This document shows positions 22,738-34,562 of a DNA stretch of 64,000 nt, piece by piece. This stretch comes from Telopea speciosissima. Taxonomy: Eukaryota > Streptophyta > Magnoliopsida > Proteales > Proteaceae. The translations under genes were made by a program, and so were the position numbers. Position 1 is the first letter of the stretch, and each line of letters opens with the position of its first letter. The DNA lies in NCBI RefSeq assembly GCF_018873765.1, contig NC_057926.1, positions 47,793,043-47,857,042 of the forward strand, read 5' to 3'. A model generated the notes under the pieces. The model searched no databases. It was not told where the DNA came from and was given only the letters and a program-made list of their open reading frames with translations.

Positions 22738-24323
22738 ATTAACAAGAAAGAAATTATGAGGGTACAAAATTCTTTCACTAGAATACTTTCAGCAATGCCC
22801 ACTTCATGACCCAAACTAGCTAGTCAAGGCCCAAGAAAGTATCTTCGAGCTTGCTTTATGACACCCTATTAATGGGCTCTAAATTAAGATGAGCCCAACA
22901 TGTTGAGTCCAATAGGACTAAGATAACATTACTTGCCAGGCAAGAAAATATGTAGAGCACCAATAAAAAAATAAAATATAGTTAAAGGGAATAAAAATAG
23001 ACAATAAGCCTAGGACAAGAGATCTCTACTTAGTCGCATTGTCTCTACACAAGTGTCTACCCCGGTTGTATACATTCCTCTTACACACTATCTCTCTTCC
23101 CTAACCATGTGCACTCCTTATATACATATTGTGAATCACTCCCTCCTGTGCCCCATTGGATTGGTGTGGGAGACACAAATACACATGGGAAGCAGGTAAT
23201 TCCCTCCCCCCCAAACAATCAAGATCACAATTACCTGCATGCATTAAGTTGGTTTTGCATCGATTCAATTAACTACGATTGTTCTAATAGAGAAAAAAAA
23301 TAAATTTTGAACTTAAAACTATGAAGAAAAGAATGAAAATCACAAACAAACAATCACACAATGAATATAAAGATTAATGTGGTTTGGCAATTTGTTTGTG
23401 TCCACAGTGAAATGAGATCTGCAACACTATTAATGGAGAATATGGTTACAATCGCTCGTCTTCACACCTCTCTCAGATTAATTATAAAGAAAGAACCTCA
23501 CAAAAAATATATAGAAAAATCCTATACAAGTTATTTTCCAAAATACCCATATAGCCCATAAAAAAAATTGATTCGTCGGGCTCTTCAAGTCCTATGACCT
23601 CTTAATGACCCTTCAAAATTAGCCCACTTATGCAAACAATGGAATACAAGACATCATCGTACCCCCCAAAACCCAACAGTTCCGAACCCATCAAGTATAA
23701 TACTAAGTAAGTGGGCTAATGACTCTTACATGTGGCAATGAAGAAAAGAAGGGGATGAACCATTAACTATAAATTAACCAGCATTGAATTTAATATGTTT
23801 ATAGCCACGTCACATCTGTTATTAGCTGGCTTAGTTTATTGATTTTATAACAATTGAAGTTTCTGATTTGGAGAAGAGGTTTTGGTGTCCATATAAAACC
23901 TTTTTTGATAAATCAGAGTATGACTTTGGTATCTATGTAAAAAACAATGACTTTCTCAATTGTTTTTAGCCTTTTTCCTTTTTACTTGAAAAAGTCTTTA
24001 TTCTAGATAATTTTTATGTATGAATCCAATAACCTCTTATCCAAATGAAAAGCGCCAATTATTGCTTTTAATTAATAAACTAACAAAAGAATAACACATT
24101 ACCTAACCACCATGCATAATCAAAATTATCTAAGATGAAAACTAAGGACAAAGGGATGCTAAAGGTGTTGAGAACATAATATGTAGATTTGATTATTATT
24201 ATTATTTAAGATCAAGTACCTAGAATATTTTTTTTGGGGTGGTGGTGGTGGTGGTGGTGGTGGGGAACATTGCTTTATTCAATTTGTAGAAGTCAAATCA
24301 TTGAGTTTGGTTGGTCAATATAA
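22738..24323. other. Intergenic, no gene seen
   Basis: AT-rich. Holds a GGT-repeat microsatellite at about 24238-24262. The frames at 23109-23303 and 23361-23561 have no domain. Confidence 0.45.
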
Positions 24324-24332
24324 TAAAATTAA

Positions 24333-25738
24333 GGAAAATTTATACACACCACCCCTTAGGTTTGACGAAAGGATATTTTCACCCCTAGTTTTGGAAAATT
24401 CTGCGCACCTCCTGAGGTTTGCAAACGGTAACAAATAAGCCCATTTCGTCAGTTCATGATTAACATTGTTAAAATTTAGGGGTAAAGTGACAAAAATACC
24501 CCTTCAATAGAAAAAAAAAAAAAAAAAAAACCCTGCAACTCATCTTCCCCAAATCCTTTAGGGTTTGAAAAAGGGAAAGATGAGTTGCTGGTGGAATAAG
24601 TGAGCAGGTCTTTTGTATCAATTCCTTTAATTGGGCTTTTACTGTTCTCTCCTCATCCGTCAATCCCATATCAAATTCAATCACCTGATTTTCCATATTT
24701 AAAGGTTCGAATTCCATGGATAATTATCTAATGTTTATTTTTCCTGCTATAATCCAAAATGAAATACAGGAAGACAAAGCATTATACAGAATTCACACCC
24801 AAAATAAGGATCTAGACACACAGCCACAACCTCCACCGGATCTTCGCAAGCAAAACCTTTCAGAAGAGAGTCTTGAAGAGGAGGGGGGGAAAGATGCAAA
24901 CTTCTAGGGATTACACTTTAAGTAGTGTCTAGGGTTTCATCTGAGAGATTACAGAAGAGGTGAAATTGGCATTGCAGTACTCCGAAGCGAAAAAAATCTG
25001 AAGCTATTAATAATCTCCAATTCTCCAAAACAAACTCTGAAAAAATCTAAACCTAATCTCTATTAATTTAAAAATCTTATAATCTAACAAATATCCAAAA
25101 TAGAAACCATATCTAACTTGACTTCCCGTGTAATGGTGAAATTGACGGAGCTTCTTCTTCTTCTTCTGTAGATGCGACGACGACTTCGTCGTCGGTGCTA
25201 TTAATCTTATCAGCTTTCTTAGTGTCAAAGAGAAGGAATTCAATCGTTAAAGAAATGTGAAAAAACAAAGAAAAGGCTCTGCGGCTTCAGCGGAGGCGAG
25301 GTTGGGGTTAAAAACATAGACTAATCGGTGTTATAGAATCTCACTGCCGTTTGATTTCGAGTTTAACGAGACTAATCGGTGTTATAGGATGGTTTTGTAA
25401 GCAAAACACACAGTCAAGACGATGGGTCGAGTTCATACCTGTCTTTCCTTCCTTTTCAGAAATCAATAATATCCAACGAAGAAAGAAGATTTTCAGGATA
25501 CCTGCAACTCATCTTCCTCAATCGATGTTTGGGGAAGATGAGTTGCAGGTTTTTTTTCTAATTTTTTTTACAAGGGTAATTTTGTCAATTCATCTTTTAA
25601 CAGTGTTAGTCATGAATTGACGGAATGGGCTTATTTGTTACCGTTTGCAAACCTCAGGGGGGTACGAAGAATTTTCCAAAACTAAGGGGTGAAAATATCC
25701 TTTCGTCAAACCTCAGGGGTGGTATGTGTAAATTTCCC
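24333..25738. mobile_element. MULE-type element, 1.4 kb, non-autonomous
   Basis: Long inverted arms (about 190 bp): the left begins 'ggaaaatttatacacaccac' and the reverse complement of the right begins 'gggaaatttacacataccac'. The arms stay alignable through 'gtttgacgaaaggatatttt' and 'gtttgcaaacggtaacaaat'. A perfect 9-bp duplication 'taaaattaa' flanks it (24324-24332 and 25739-25747). The termini resemble those of the Pack-MULE at 12339-13790. No transposase is present. The interior has a frame reading MEFEPLNMENQVIEFDMGLT (minus, from 24717) and a Ser/Thr-rich plus frame around 25160-25250. I recognise neither; they may be captured exons. Confidence 0.87.
25502..25551. repeat. Inner palindrome of the MULE arm
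   Basis: 'cctgcaactcatcttcc' and 'ggggaagatgagttgcagg' face each other within 50 bp. The same word also occurs in the opposite arm near 24532-24555. Confidence 0.7.
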
Positions 25739-25747
25739 TAAAATTAA

Positions 25748-26774
25748 TTGGGTTAATTAATTGCTAAATTCATAAGATTAAGCTAATATATTCATAAACT
25801 TAGACACCAATTTTTTGGTAAGAGAAAACTTCATTAACAAAAGATAAGTCATCTCAATTCAAATACAACTTATTCAACCAATTAAATGGGTTGCCTAAAT
25901 GAGTCCAATTTTCCATTTAACTCTATTTAAATTCATAAATCGAAAAACTAACAAACATACAAGTAATTCAAAACCTAATTTAGAATAGTAACCCTAAATA
26001 AAGAATCTTAATTTAGAAAATTATCACTCCAATAGATATTCCTAACTCGACCAAAGATAAGCAAACTAGCTATTCAATTGCTTTATTTGGATTTTTATGT
26101 TTCTTTCAAAACTCTTACAAAAAAATAAGAGAAAAGGTTGGACACATCGTCAATATACCGTAAGCTAACGCCCTTTGTGTCTATCTCATTCTTCCCCTTT
26201 TTAAATGATCCCCTACCCCTCCTGTATGATGCTCTGTCTCATACCCCCATGGTGTCGCCTGCTAACTTACCACACACTGATCAGTCTACCTATTCCTCTC
26301 CCAAAAAATAAATAGAGCCATCAAAAGATATGTCACAAATTTCTCCGCTAATTCTAAGTAATAGCCCTCTATTACCTCCTTTGCATTAGAAATTTCGTGA
26401 TCATTGCATAAACCTAAATCAAGATGATTATTTATGTTAATGACTCCATCCTTTATCAAAAAACAGGGAAAATAAAAAAAAAATTTTAAACGATAAATAG
26501 ATACTAAAACCTTACTCTATAGCAAGTAATTTGAAGATTTTATTTGCTTCATCCTTTATTACATGTTAGCTCATATGAGGTGGAGGGCCACTATCTCTCT
26601 CTCTCTCTCTTCTTCTCGTTTGCTGCCCAATCAACTAGGTAGAGTCTTTTGATTCTCTGTTTTTCCATTGTACAAGGTTAAGACAGTAAAAGAAGCATTT
26701 CGTTGGGACCAATTCTTCCAACTTCCCAACAACATTAAAATAAGGTTTCCTAAATGAATGGTAAGGGAAGTCAT
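25748..26774. other. Intergenic, no gene seen
   Basis: 25811-25845 ('ttttttggtaagagaaaact' then 'tcattaac') reads on the minus strand like the 3' end of an L1 (AGTTTTCTCTTACC plus A-run). The rest is AT-rich, with a CT microsatellite at 26594-26612. Confidence 0.45.
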
Positions 26775-26945
26775 CAGGATCGTCTCCAGGGAGGCGTGCG
26801 CCCAGGGTGCTGTCAGGGCATATCCAATGGTTGAGCTATGTCGCACAAATCTCGACACACATCTAAGGATATGTGCAGCACAATCCAGCGACTGACAGCA
26901 CCCTGGACGTGCTGGGCTCCCAGGAGACGAGCTAAATTCGAAAAG
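26775..26945. repeat. MITE family C copy
   Basis: The outer arms 'gtctccagggaggc' and 'gggctcccaggagacgagct' pair, as do the inner arms 'gggtgctgtcag' and 'ctgacagcaccc'. Same family as 5565-5945 and 35800-35955. Confidence 0.65.
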
Positions 26946-27366
26946 TCATTTCTTCATGATAGTTATCTACCACAAAACAATATAATATACTTGCCACTCA
27001 ACTTTCTCAACTTGTTGGTCACATCATTTTGTTGAATTAATTTTTAGATTAATCTAAAACTTCTTCATTTGTCACATCAATAAATCTTTCTATTCACACC
27101 CAAGATATATATATATATACACATATATAACTAGGGGGACAGTCTCATACATAATGTGAAATATGGTTGAAATGGACTACAAATTAAGATCCTTAAATGG
27201 TCTATCAAGAATGCTTATATGGATAGGAATAATTAAATCATCAATGTACACATGGTAGAAAAGTAATTGATTTTAAAGGAAGCCCCCTTATTAGAAGAGT
27301 ATTGGGGCTTTACTTGTACACGTACCCTTCTCCACCCCCACCCCCCCAAAATAATAATAATAATAA
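26946..27366. other. Intergenic, no gene seen
   Basis: AT-rich, ends in a TAA/AAT trinucleotide microsatellite into which the following MITE inserted. Confidence 0.45.
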
Positions 27367-27534
27367 GGGAAAAAGTTCTCTGTCTGGGAGTGTGGCCTAC
27401 GCCAGCACTCCCATGAGTCTATCTCTCTCCTCCCCATGTGAAAAGACACCCTGCCCCCTTATTTTAAGGAGGAGAGAGATAGACACATGGGAGTGTTGGC
27501 GTAGGCCACACTCCCGTATAGAAAACTGCTTCCC
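27367..27534. mobile_element. Intact hairpin MITE (family A), 168 bp
   Basis: Ends GGGAA and TTCCC. The arms 'gggagtgtggcctacgccag' and 'ttggcgtaggccacactccc' are almost perfectly complementary. It is flanked on both sides by 'taataataa', which could be a 9-bp duplication but lies in a microsatellite. This is the best-preserved of the family A copies. Confidence 0.75.
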
Positions 27535-27887
27535 TAATAATAATAATAAAAAGGGGAAGATCCTTCTTTTCTTCAATTGAATTATGCAACTAAAAAGGCC
27601 ACCTTGCAATATAGTATGAAGTTTGAAATATAAACTTAGCTGAACATTGTTAGATCAAAAGTGATTTAACTTTCAATTCATATATCCTAATTGCTTGTTG
27701 CTATCAACAAACTTAAAAAAGGCATGTTGCATGCCCAAGCCCTTGCTTCTTATTTATTTATGAAAATTGGTCTTGTTGCGAAGTGCTAATACATGATGTT
27801 CCAAAACAAATGACACAAAAACAAATATTTTACTGTAAAAATAAATAATATTTTGATAACATTTGTTTCACTTTAAATTCAATTTAT

Positions 27888-28015
27888 GGGAGAATGTTCT
27901 CTGTGCCACAGCGCAAGCTACGCCCAGGCACATGGGCTTGCCACTCAGGGAGGCAGGGTGGTCATTGCGCCCAACTCCATGTGCCTGGGCGCAGCCTACA
28001 CTGCAGCACAGAGAA
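27888..28015. repeat. Hairpin MITE (family B)
   Basis: 'atgttctctgtgccacagcg' on the left pairs with 'gcagcacagagaacaaac' on the right, and 'cgcccaggcacatggg' with 'ccatgtgcctgggcg'. Relatives are at 31841-31980, 41794-41938 and 54397-54590. Confidence 0.7.
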
Positions 28016-28083
28016 CAAACTAAAACTTGACATGTAAGCATAAAAACTTAGGGTTTGTCTATTCACAAAATTTCAGCTCTATC

Positions 28084-28098
28084 TTTTTTTTTTTGGGT
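28084..28098 (-). mobile_element. Ultra-short LINE 3'-end insertion
   Basis: The 15-nt insert 'ttttttttttgggta' lies between two perfect 16-bp copies of 'aaatttcagctctatc' (28068-28083 and 28099-28114). Minus-strand reading is TACCC plus poly(A). Confidence 0.8.
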
Positions 28099-28467
28099 AA
28101 ATTTCAGCTCTATCCAGTTTATCACATAGTTGATCTTTTTGTTAGTCTAGAGATACCCTAGAATTTTATGGGTTTATCAAACCCATGAAAGAAAAAATAG
28201 TAAAATTTTCTTTAATGTTTCATTAAAAACTGTAAAGAGACAAACCGATTCCTTGCTAGAGCAATACTACCAACCGGTTCATTACTCATAACAAAGCCAA
28301 ATTACTCTTGGTCTTACCTAGTAGACTAGCACTAACAAATCAGATTCACATCAATAGAGAAACTGAGGAGCCAAAAGAGAGAGAGATTGGGGAGGGGGGG
28401 AAGGGATAAGAGAGGAAATTAAAAAGTAAGAAACTCATAGAGGTTCCTTATACTTGGAGTAGTCCTT

Positions 28468-31400
28468 TTAGCAAACCCCATTAGTCTTCTTTTTGTCCTG
28501 AACAAACTTCCTCCAAGCCATAGTGATCTCCCTCTGTGTCTCCAAAGCAGTCTTCTTCAAAATAAGACTAACATTACCATTACACTCTTCTTTCTTATCT
28601 TCACAAGCCACAGCTAACTTGGCCGAGACCCTAGCAGGTAGAGCATCAAGTTCATGTAGTACCTTCTCAATATCCAACACAAGTCGCTCAGCAAAAGTGC
28701 GAGAGAAATCTTCACGGATCACAACACGAAGAACTGTTACATGTTGTGCATCTGGTGGCATTGTATATGCCGGCACAATCCACCCGAACCTCCTCAACAA
28801 GTCCGATATCTCGAACTCGTTGTGCTGACTGTTATCCTTTAGAGAGAAAGCAACCAGAGGGACACCATCAACCTTTGAAACAATGTTGAACCTCCCAGTC
28901 TTCTCCAATCCTTCTTTTAGAACTATCATGTTTTCACGGCAGTTCTCCATCACATTCCGGTATCCCTCATACCCCAAGCGAATTAGTTGATAGTATTGAG
29001 CAATTACTTGACTGGATCCTGCAATTTTTAGGAAACAATAAGGGCTTAATTATGAGCTGATGGAACGCGTTAAATCAAGTCCTTTAACCTAATTGATACT
29101 AGGTTGACCCAATCTAATCTAGCGTCCATACACTAGAGTAGGGCCTGTTAGGCGCATAAAAGACCACCATGCTTCCGCAGTCGTCATCCTAGTGTTAGGT
29201 AGCCCATTCCAAACGGCTCCACTCTACTCTAGGGTCTCTCTTAAGTAGCCCTTTCTGTGACTCGAAGCCGTGAAGTGGTGTCTGGCTCTAGAACCAAATG
29301 TTAGGTACTTGACTGATACGTCAAAAGCTCCAGAGCTGATGGAACACGTTAAATCAAATACTTTAACCTATATCATACTAGGCTAGCCCAATTTAACGCC
29401 CATACACTAGAGTGGGCTTGTTAAGGCACATAATATGCTATGTCATAGATTATGGGTGAATTACCTTTAGAGAAGTTGAGGGTGAAGGTGGGTTGATCAG
29501 CTCCAAGGTAGTTGATATGGAAGATGAGTTCTTCAGGCAAGTCTTCCTTGTTTCTCCAAATGACCCACCCAATACCGGCATAGACAAGACCGTATTTGTG
29601 GCCACTAACATTGATGCTCTTAACCAGCGGCAACCGGAAGTCCCATTCGAGCTCCGGGTCAAGGAATGGTGCAATGAATCCACCACTAGCTGCATCAACA
29701 TGGATTGGGGTATCCCATCTGCAAAAATGTAACATATACTATCAGTTTGCATGCGTTGATCCCTAATTTCGATTTGAACCGGTTTAATTTTGAAGAACAT
29801 GATGAACCAGTCCATTTTATGGGTTTGGTCCGGTTTATGTAATCTCAGCCTGGTCTAAAATGAGACAACATTTGCAAGTTCTAACTTGTTAGTGATCAAG
29901 ATCAAACATACCCTGTTTGCTTGTTCTTTTCTACCAAGAGATCGTTCAATAGCTTAACATCTTCGAACTCTCCATTAAGGGTCGAACCCAAGATAGCAGC
30001 GACACAGATTGTGTTCTCGTCGACCATTTCAACAGCTTTCACGGGGTCCATCACATAGTAACCTTCACAAAGCTTCACCTCCTTCAGCTCAACCTCAAAG
30101 TACCTTGCAAATTTCTCCCAGCAAACCTAAACCATAAGGAGACCATTGTAAGCGAACAAAATGGATAAGGCCCAATTTCTGAACTCACTAATGAAGAGCC
30201 CAAAATTATAGGCCCAAGGCCCATAATAGATCTATTGGGCCCATTAAAACCATTAAGTATATACCTGAACATTAGCACCAGTGACGATATTGGGCTTATC
30301 ACATGGTTTTCCTTCAGCCTTCCTTTTGTTTTGCCACTTCCTCTTGAATGCAAGCCCTGCAAGCATTATAGCCTCCGAGGAACCCACCGTTCCAACACCG
30401 ACGGCCGTCTCCGAATCCCCGAGTGGAGCATTGAATAGATGAGCTATCATGTTAACGCATCGATTCTACTCGAATACAAAAAGGAAAAGGAATTCATTAA
30501 AATTGACTATCACCATAGTTAAAGCAACAATTAGCTAAAGAAAAAAGCTCTAAAGCAAGATCCATTCCATCAAAGTTTCACAATCAGTATTATGAGCCCC
30601 TAAACTATATTAATTGGGCCCAGGCCCATTACTAGTTAACCAACTTCAAAAGCAATCTTCCCCTAACATTCAATTTTTCTATTATTATAGTCAATAAAGT
30701 TAGTCCATTGCGCGTTGGACTCGATCAAACAAATAGTTTATTTGTTGAAAGTTGAAAGTTGAAAGTTGAAAGTGTATACCTCATTATTTAACTAGAGGAC
30801 TTGTTTGTCGCTTGGATACTTTAATTATGTATTAAAATTTAAAACACTGGAAACTCAGATTAATTAACTAAAAATAGAGATTTGTTATCTCAAGAACCAA
30901 GATTCCAATCCAAGTGTCAATAACTAGAGTTCACAGTCTAGTAACTGTAGTCCTCTACAGAAACTCCCCTTGATGAACACTTCCTAGTTAGTGACTCATT
31001 CTTCAGAAGGCTTTGAGTGATCCGAAGACCCTAAAATTCTATCTATACCGTTGGATCGTTACCGACAATGAGGGTCTGACAATCAATTACTAAGAAAGTA
31101 AGAATAGGCTCTCCTTTTATCACAAAAAAGAATAGGCTCTCCACTGCATCTCAGCCGTCTATCTGATTGACCGATTCAAATATTTGTCTTTTCTTGTTTT
31201 TACCCAACTAGACTTTTGTGTCTAAAATTGCGCCTGTAGTCACGAGTCACGAGAACGTTCATATTTTTCAAAGGACCTTTTCAAATCCCATTTTGAAAAG
31301 TTGAACCACTTGTCCGGATTCAAACTACGAAAATACCCTGTACAAACAACTTCTTTGTAGGGTCAATTCAGTCATAATAGTTGAGAGCAAAGGATAAGAA

Positions 31401-32894
31401 ATGTGGGCCACACTACAAATCCCTCTGGGTATCGTGACGTGTTGGCAACGCCAAGTTGTTTGACGCTTGTCACGAAGCACAAATTGGTGACCAATCGTGG
31501 CTTACAATTATTGCAAGTCTGGGCCCAACTTAGGAAACCAAAAAAGAATCAAAGGGTGTTTATTGTAAATAGACATACCGAAGTGTATAAGTCGTCTCAT
31601 AATCCAATTTACCAAAACACCCTTGAAAGTTAAAACATATTTTCCTTTGCCTTCACATGGGAAGTGGTGGTTGGGCCCGTCGAGCCGCGGTCCTGTCCCC
31701 GTGTTGCCGGGATCCAAAATTGTCTTTCCAGTGACCTGTGGCACTAATGACGGAACGGTAACGGAAACCTAATATGTAGTCACAGTTATAATGGCAGTTA
31801 TAACATTTTCCTTCAAACAGGGTATTATAATAAAATAAAGGCCAAATGTTCTCTGTGCAATAGCGCAGGTTGCACCCGGACACATGAGAGTGGGCAAAAT
31901 GGTCACCCTGCCCCCTGAATGAGCAGCCCATATGTCTGGGTAGCCGCTGCAACTTGGGATCGCAAGAAAGTTCTTGCGTCCCAGGTAGTAATAAATTTTT
32001 TTTATAAATTTGCTACTTGAGTCTCTAGAGTCCCTCACACACACACACACACACACACTTATAGTGATCAATTAAAAGGTAAGACTACATACATTATGAC
32101 CCTTGGAATCTCAGACCCTCCCGTGGCAAGCAAGAGCCTTGTGGACAATGGGTACGCCCTTTTAGTCAGTAATGGTTAGTAGCACATAATTCCTACTTAT
32201 TATTTTGGTTTTTTGATCCTTGATTCGGTTGAAAATTATTTTTTTTTTTTTAAACTCCTAAAAAAATTAGGTTCTAATCAACCGTTAAGATGTGTGTAAC
32301 ACAATCCAACCGTTGGATATGTCATTGGGAACCGGATCCCTCACGAGGTGATCGGTTACCTACCCCACAAGAAACAAATACGTAAACAGTAAGTGTGTGT
32401 AGCTGTGAGCTGTACTGCAGATTATAGATTTAATGATAATAAACAGTAAGAGAGAGAGAGAGATGCCTGAAGTTCAGTGGTGACAGGGTACTCGTCCATG
32501 TCGACGTAGTTCTTGTTAATGGCGGCCATCATGAGCTTATCGCACTCTGGTTCCATCCAGGTGGTGACGAAGGAGGCCAAGTTCAGCCTTGGGTTCCCAT
32601 CGAGCATCAACTCGTCGTTGATGATCTGATACGCCGCTTCCTTTGGTATCGAATTCTCCGGCATCTTGAACCTGCATAAATTTAACCAAACCATATTATC
32701 TCTACCTAATTAAATCTGGTTCTTCAAATTAAGAACTCATTAAATAATTTAAAAAAAATGTAAACTAAAACAGAAGAGAAGAGAAATGTCATAGATGATG
32801 ATGATGACCTTGGAAGGGAAGTCCTGACGTATCGGGAAGCGAAGGTGGAGTTGATGGAATCATCGGACCCTGATACAGTCTTTGAGAGAACCAT
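28468..32894 (-). CDS. GAD: Glutamate decarboxylase (PLP-dependent, calmodulin-binding), 6 exons, 503 aa
   Basis: Minus-strand exons are 32894-32809, 32671-32467, 30465-30265, 30126-29912, 29718-29465 and 29018-28468, adding to 504 codons including TAA. The enzyme converts glutamate to GABA and CO2 in the cytosol. The start [20 protein letters not shown] and the block [20 protein letters not shown] are typical of plant GADs. The PLP-binding lysine is K277 in [15 protein letters not shown], preceded by HVDAASGGF. The last about 30 residues ([16 protein letters not shown]) contain the Trp and Lys cluster of the Ca2+/calmodulin-binding autoinhibitory domain, so calcium activation is expected. 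Length is normal. Intron 2 (30466-32466) starts with GC instead of GT; all other introns are GT-AG. A TATA box lies about 100 bp upstream. The paralogue number cannot be assigned from the sequence alone. Confidence 0.96.
29050..29435. repeat. Direct repeats of about 105 bp in GAD intron 5 (TRIM-like)
   Basis: 'gctgatggaacgcgttaaat' at 29055 recurs as 'gctgatggaacacgttaaat' at 29336. Both repeats run on through 'actttaacct' or 'cctttaacct', 'atactagg' and 'catacactagagt' to 'ggcgcata' or 'ggcacata'. About 175 bp lie between them and code for nothing. The layout of short direct repeats with a short middle suits a terminal-repeat retrotransposon in miniature, but I could not find an exact 5-bp target duplication. 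Confidence 0.5.
30744..30771. repeat. GTTGAAA heptamer microrepeat
   Basis: About four tandem copies of 'gttgaaa' lie within GAD intron 2. Confidence 0.8.
31115..31128 (+). mobile_element. Ultra-short LINE 3'-end insertion (in GAD intron 2)
   Basis: The 14-nt insert 'ttttatcacaaaaa' lies between two perfect copies of 'agaataggctctcc' (31101-31114 and 31129-31142). The A run is on the plus strand. Confidence 0.75.
31841..31980. repeat. Hairpin MITE (family B) in GAD intron 2
   Basis: Starts 'atgttctctgtgcaatagcg' with the family B inner words 'acacatg' and 'gtcaccctgccccctgaat'. The right arm is degraded. It is followed by a CA microsatellite at 32036-32058. Confidence 0.6.
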
Positions 32895-32996
32895 GGCTCC
32901 CTGGTGTTTGATCTTTTGTTAGAGAGAAGATGGAAATAGGAAGAGAAGGAAAGATGTGATCTGGTTGCTTGGAGAAGATGTCAGGAGGTTTTGGGG

Positions 32997-33006
32997 TTTT
33001 ATATAG
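32997..33006 (-). promoter_or_regulatory. TATA box of GAD
   Basis: On the minus strand 'ctatataaaa' lies 103 bp upstream of the GAD start codon, followed by a GA/CT-rich leader. The spacing suits a TATA box. Confidence 0.65.
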
Positions 33007-33110
33007 GCCAAGAGAAATAGTGGTTTATTAACATGGAAGGAAAACTCCTCCACCCTTCTTAACTTCTTTTTCCTTTTTTTTTTCCTTTTTCCATATGATC
33101 TAAGGGGGGA

Positions 33111-33294
33111 ATAATTATCACCTCCAATTCTTCAATTTGCGGGCACCTCCAACTCCTTCAATTTCTTTAATAAGGGGGAGTGGATCCCATCTTGAGCAGT
33201 GTTTTTGGGTAAAAGATAAAGTGGTCATTTCAACCCCTATGTGAGAAATTGGAGGGATTAAAAAGAACAACAAATTGAAGGGGATAACGATTCG
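33111..33294. repeat. MITE (family I)
   Basis: The left arm 'ataattatcacctccaattc' is the inverted counterpart of the right arm ending 'gaaggggataacgattcg'. The same arms occur split by a solo LTR at 34563-35335. Confidence 0.6.
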
Positions 33295-34370
33295 AGAGGC
33301 TGGGGGCTGTAGAGTTGACCATTTTCGTAGACAAATATAAAAAGAACTTATGGTATCCATTAAAAAAAAAAACCTTATGGTAAGCACATTCACACCAAGG
33401 TTCAAAATTCAGGCATCGGTCTCGATAACGGTCATGGCCAAAACCTTTTCAGATCGGTATCGGATCGGTCAAAATCGGTCCGGATTAGTCAAAAACACTC
33501 AAAAATCGTTTTTTATGGATCGACTCTTCGATTAGGACCAATAGATGTTGTGATATCAGATCGGACCGATCGATATTCTTCGGATTGGATCGGACTAGTA
33601 TCGATAAGTATCTGTTAAAATAATATATAAAAAATAACAAAAAAAAATGAAAAAATTACAACCACCTCCCAGGAAGAAGAGTAGGTGTAAAACTACGTGA
33701 CGTTGACCCTTGACATGATAAATATAATATTTTGTTTATAAAAAAAATGATAAAAATAATATATTATGGTAAATATTGAATTACGACGATGAAATGATTA
33801 AGGATGACATGATTAAGTATAAAATAATATAATATAAGTCATTTTATGATTAGTGTGTGACTGCTTAAGCACTAAGCAGTGATAGGAATCCGAACTTCAT
33901 AACTAAATATTATCGTTATGTATATAGTAATATTGATGAAGTTCTCGGATCGGATCGGCCAATCCAAACGAGAATCCCGATCTAGGTATCATTCCAGTAA
34001 AATGTCAAAGGATCGGTCTGATCTTGGGATCAGCTTCAGTCAATACCGATTCGATCCAACCGATCCGATCCAAGATTATGAATCATGATTCATACCATAA
34101 ATATGGATCGATAAGTAGCTCAGGTCGGGTCGGGTCGGGTCGAAGTCCTATTTGGTGACATGAACATGGTAGCAGTGGTGGTGGAGGTGGAGGTGCAGTA
34201 GACTAAACTAGGGTTAGGGTTAGGATGAGTTAATAGTTAAACCCAGGTTAACCTAAGGGTTGGTGTAACCATGGTTAGTTAAGAGGTTAAAACAAAATTT
34301 TAAATTCTGACCATTGGATTCTTGCTTTCCACGTGTCACTCAGCCAAAGGGTATTGTTAAGGATTTTTTT
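33295..34370. other. Intergenic with degenerate ATCGG repeats
   Basis: 33400-33600 and 33945-34090 are built from words such as 'gatcggtatcggatcgg'. No gene. A short 'agggttagggttagg' at 34209-34223 is only two units and is not a telomeric array. Confidence 0.5.
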
Positions 34371-34562
34371 TTTTTTTTGGGTAAAGCTAAGGAGCTTACA
34401 GGTCTCCAAATGCAGAGGAGAAAAATTGGCCTAGCAGGGAAGCTAGGGAGCAGGAGACTACAGAGAGAGGACTAAAGGCGTGTTTGACAAGCGTCTAATT
34501 CTTTACCTTAAAAAAGAGACAACCTTCTAATTCTATGGGAATGATTTTTCCATCTATACACT
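34371..34562. other. Intergenic, probable LINE 3' relic on the minus strand
   Basis: A T run followed by 'gggtaaagctaaggagctta' has the form of a reversed retroposon tail. No coding region recognised. Confidence 0.35.

Noticed and set aside
28523-28828. 101-codon plus frame opposite GAD exon 6
   Set aside because: Shadow of the coding exon on the other strand.
34209-34223. Telomere-like 'agggttagggttagg'
   Set aside because: Only about two units, in the middle of other repeats; not an interstitial telomeric array.
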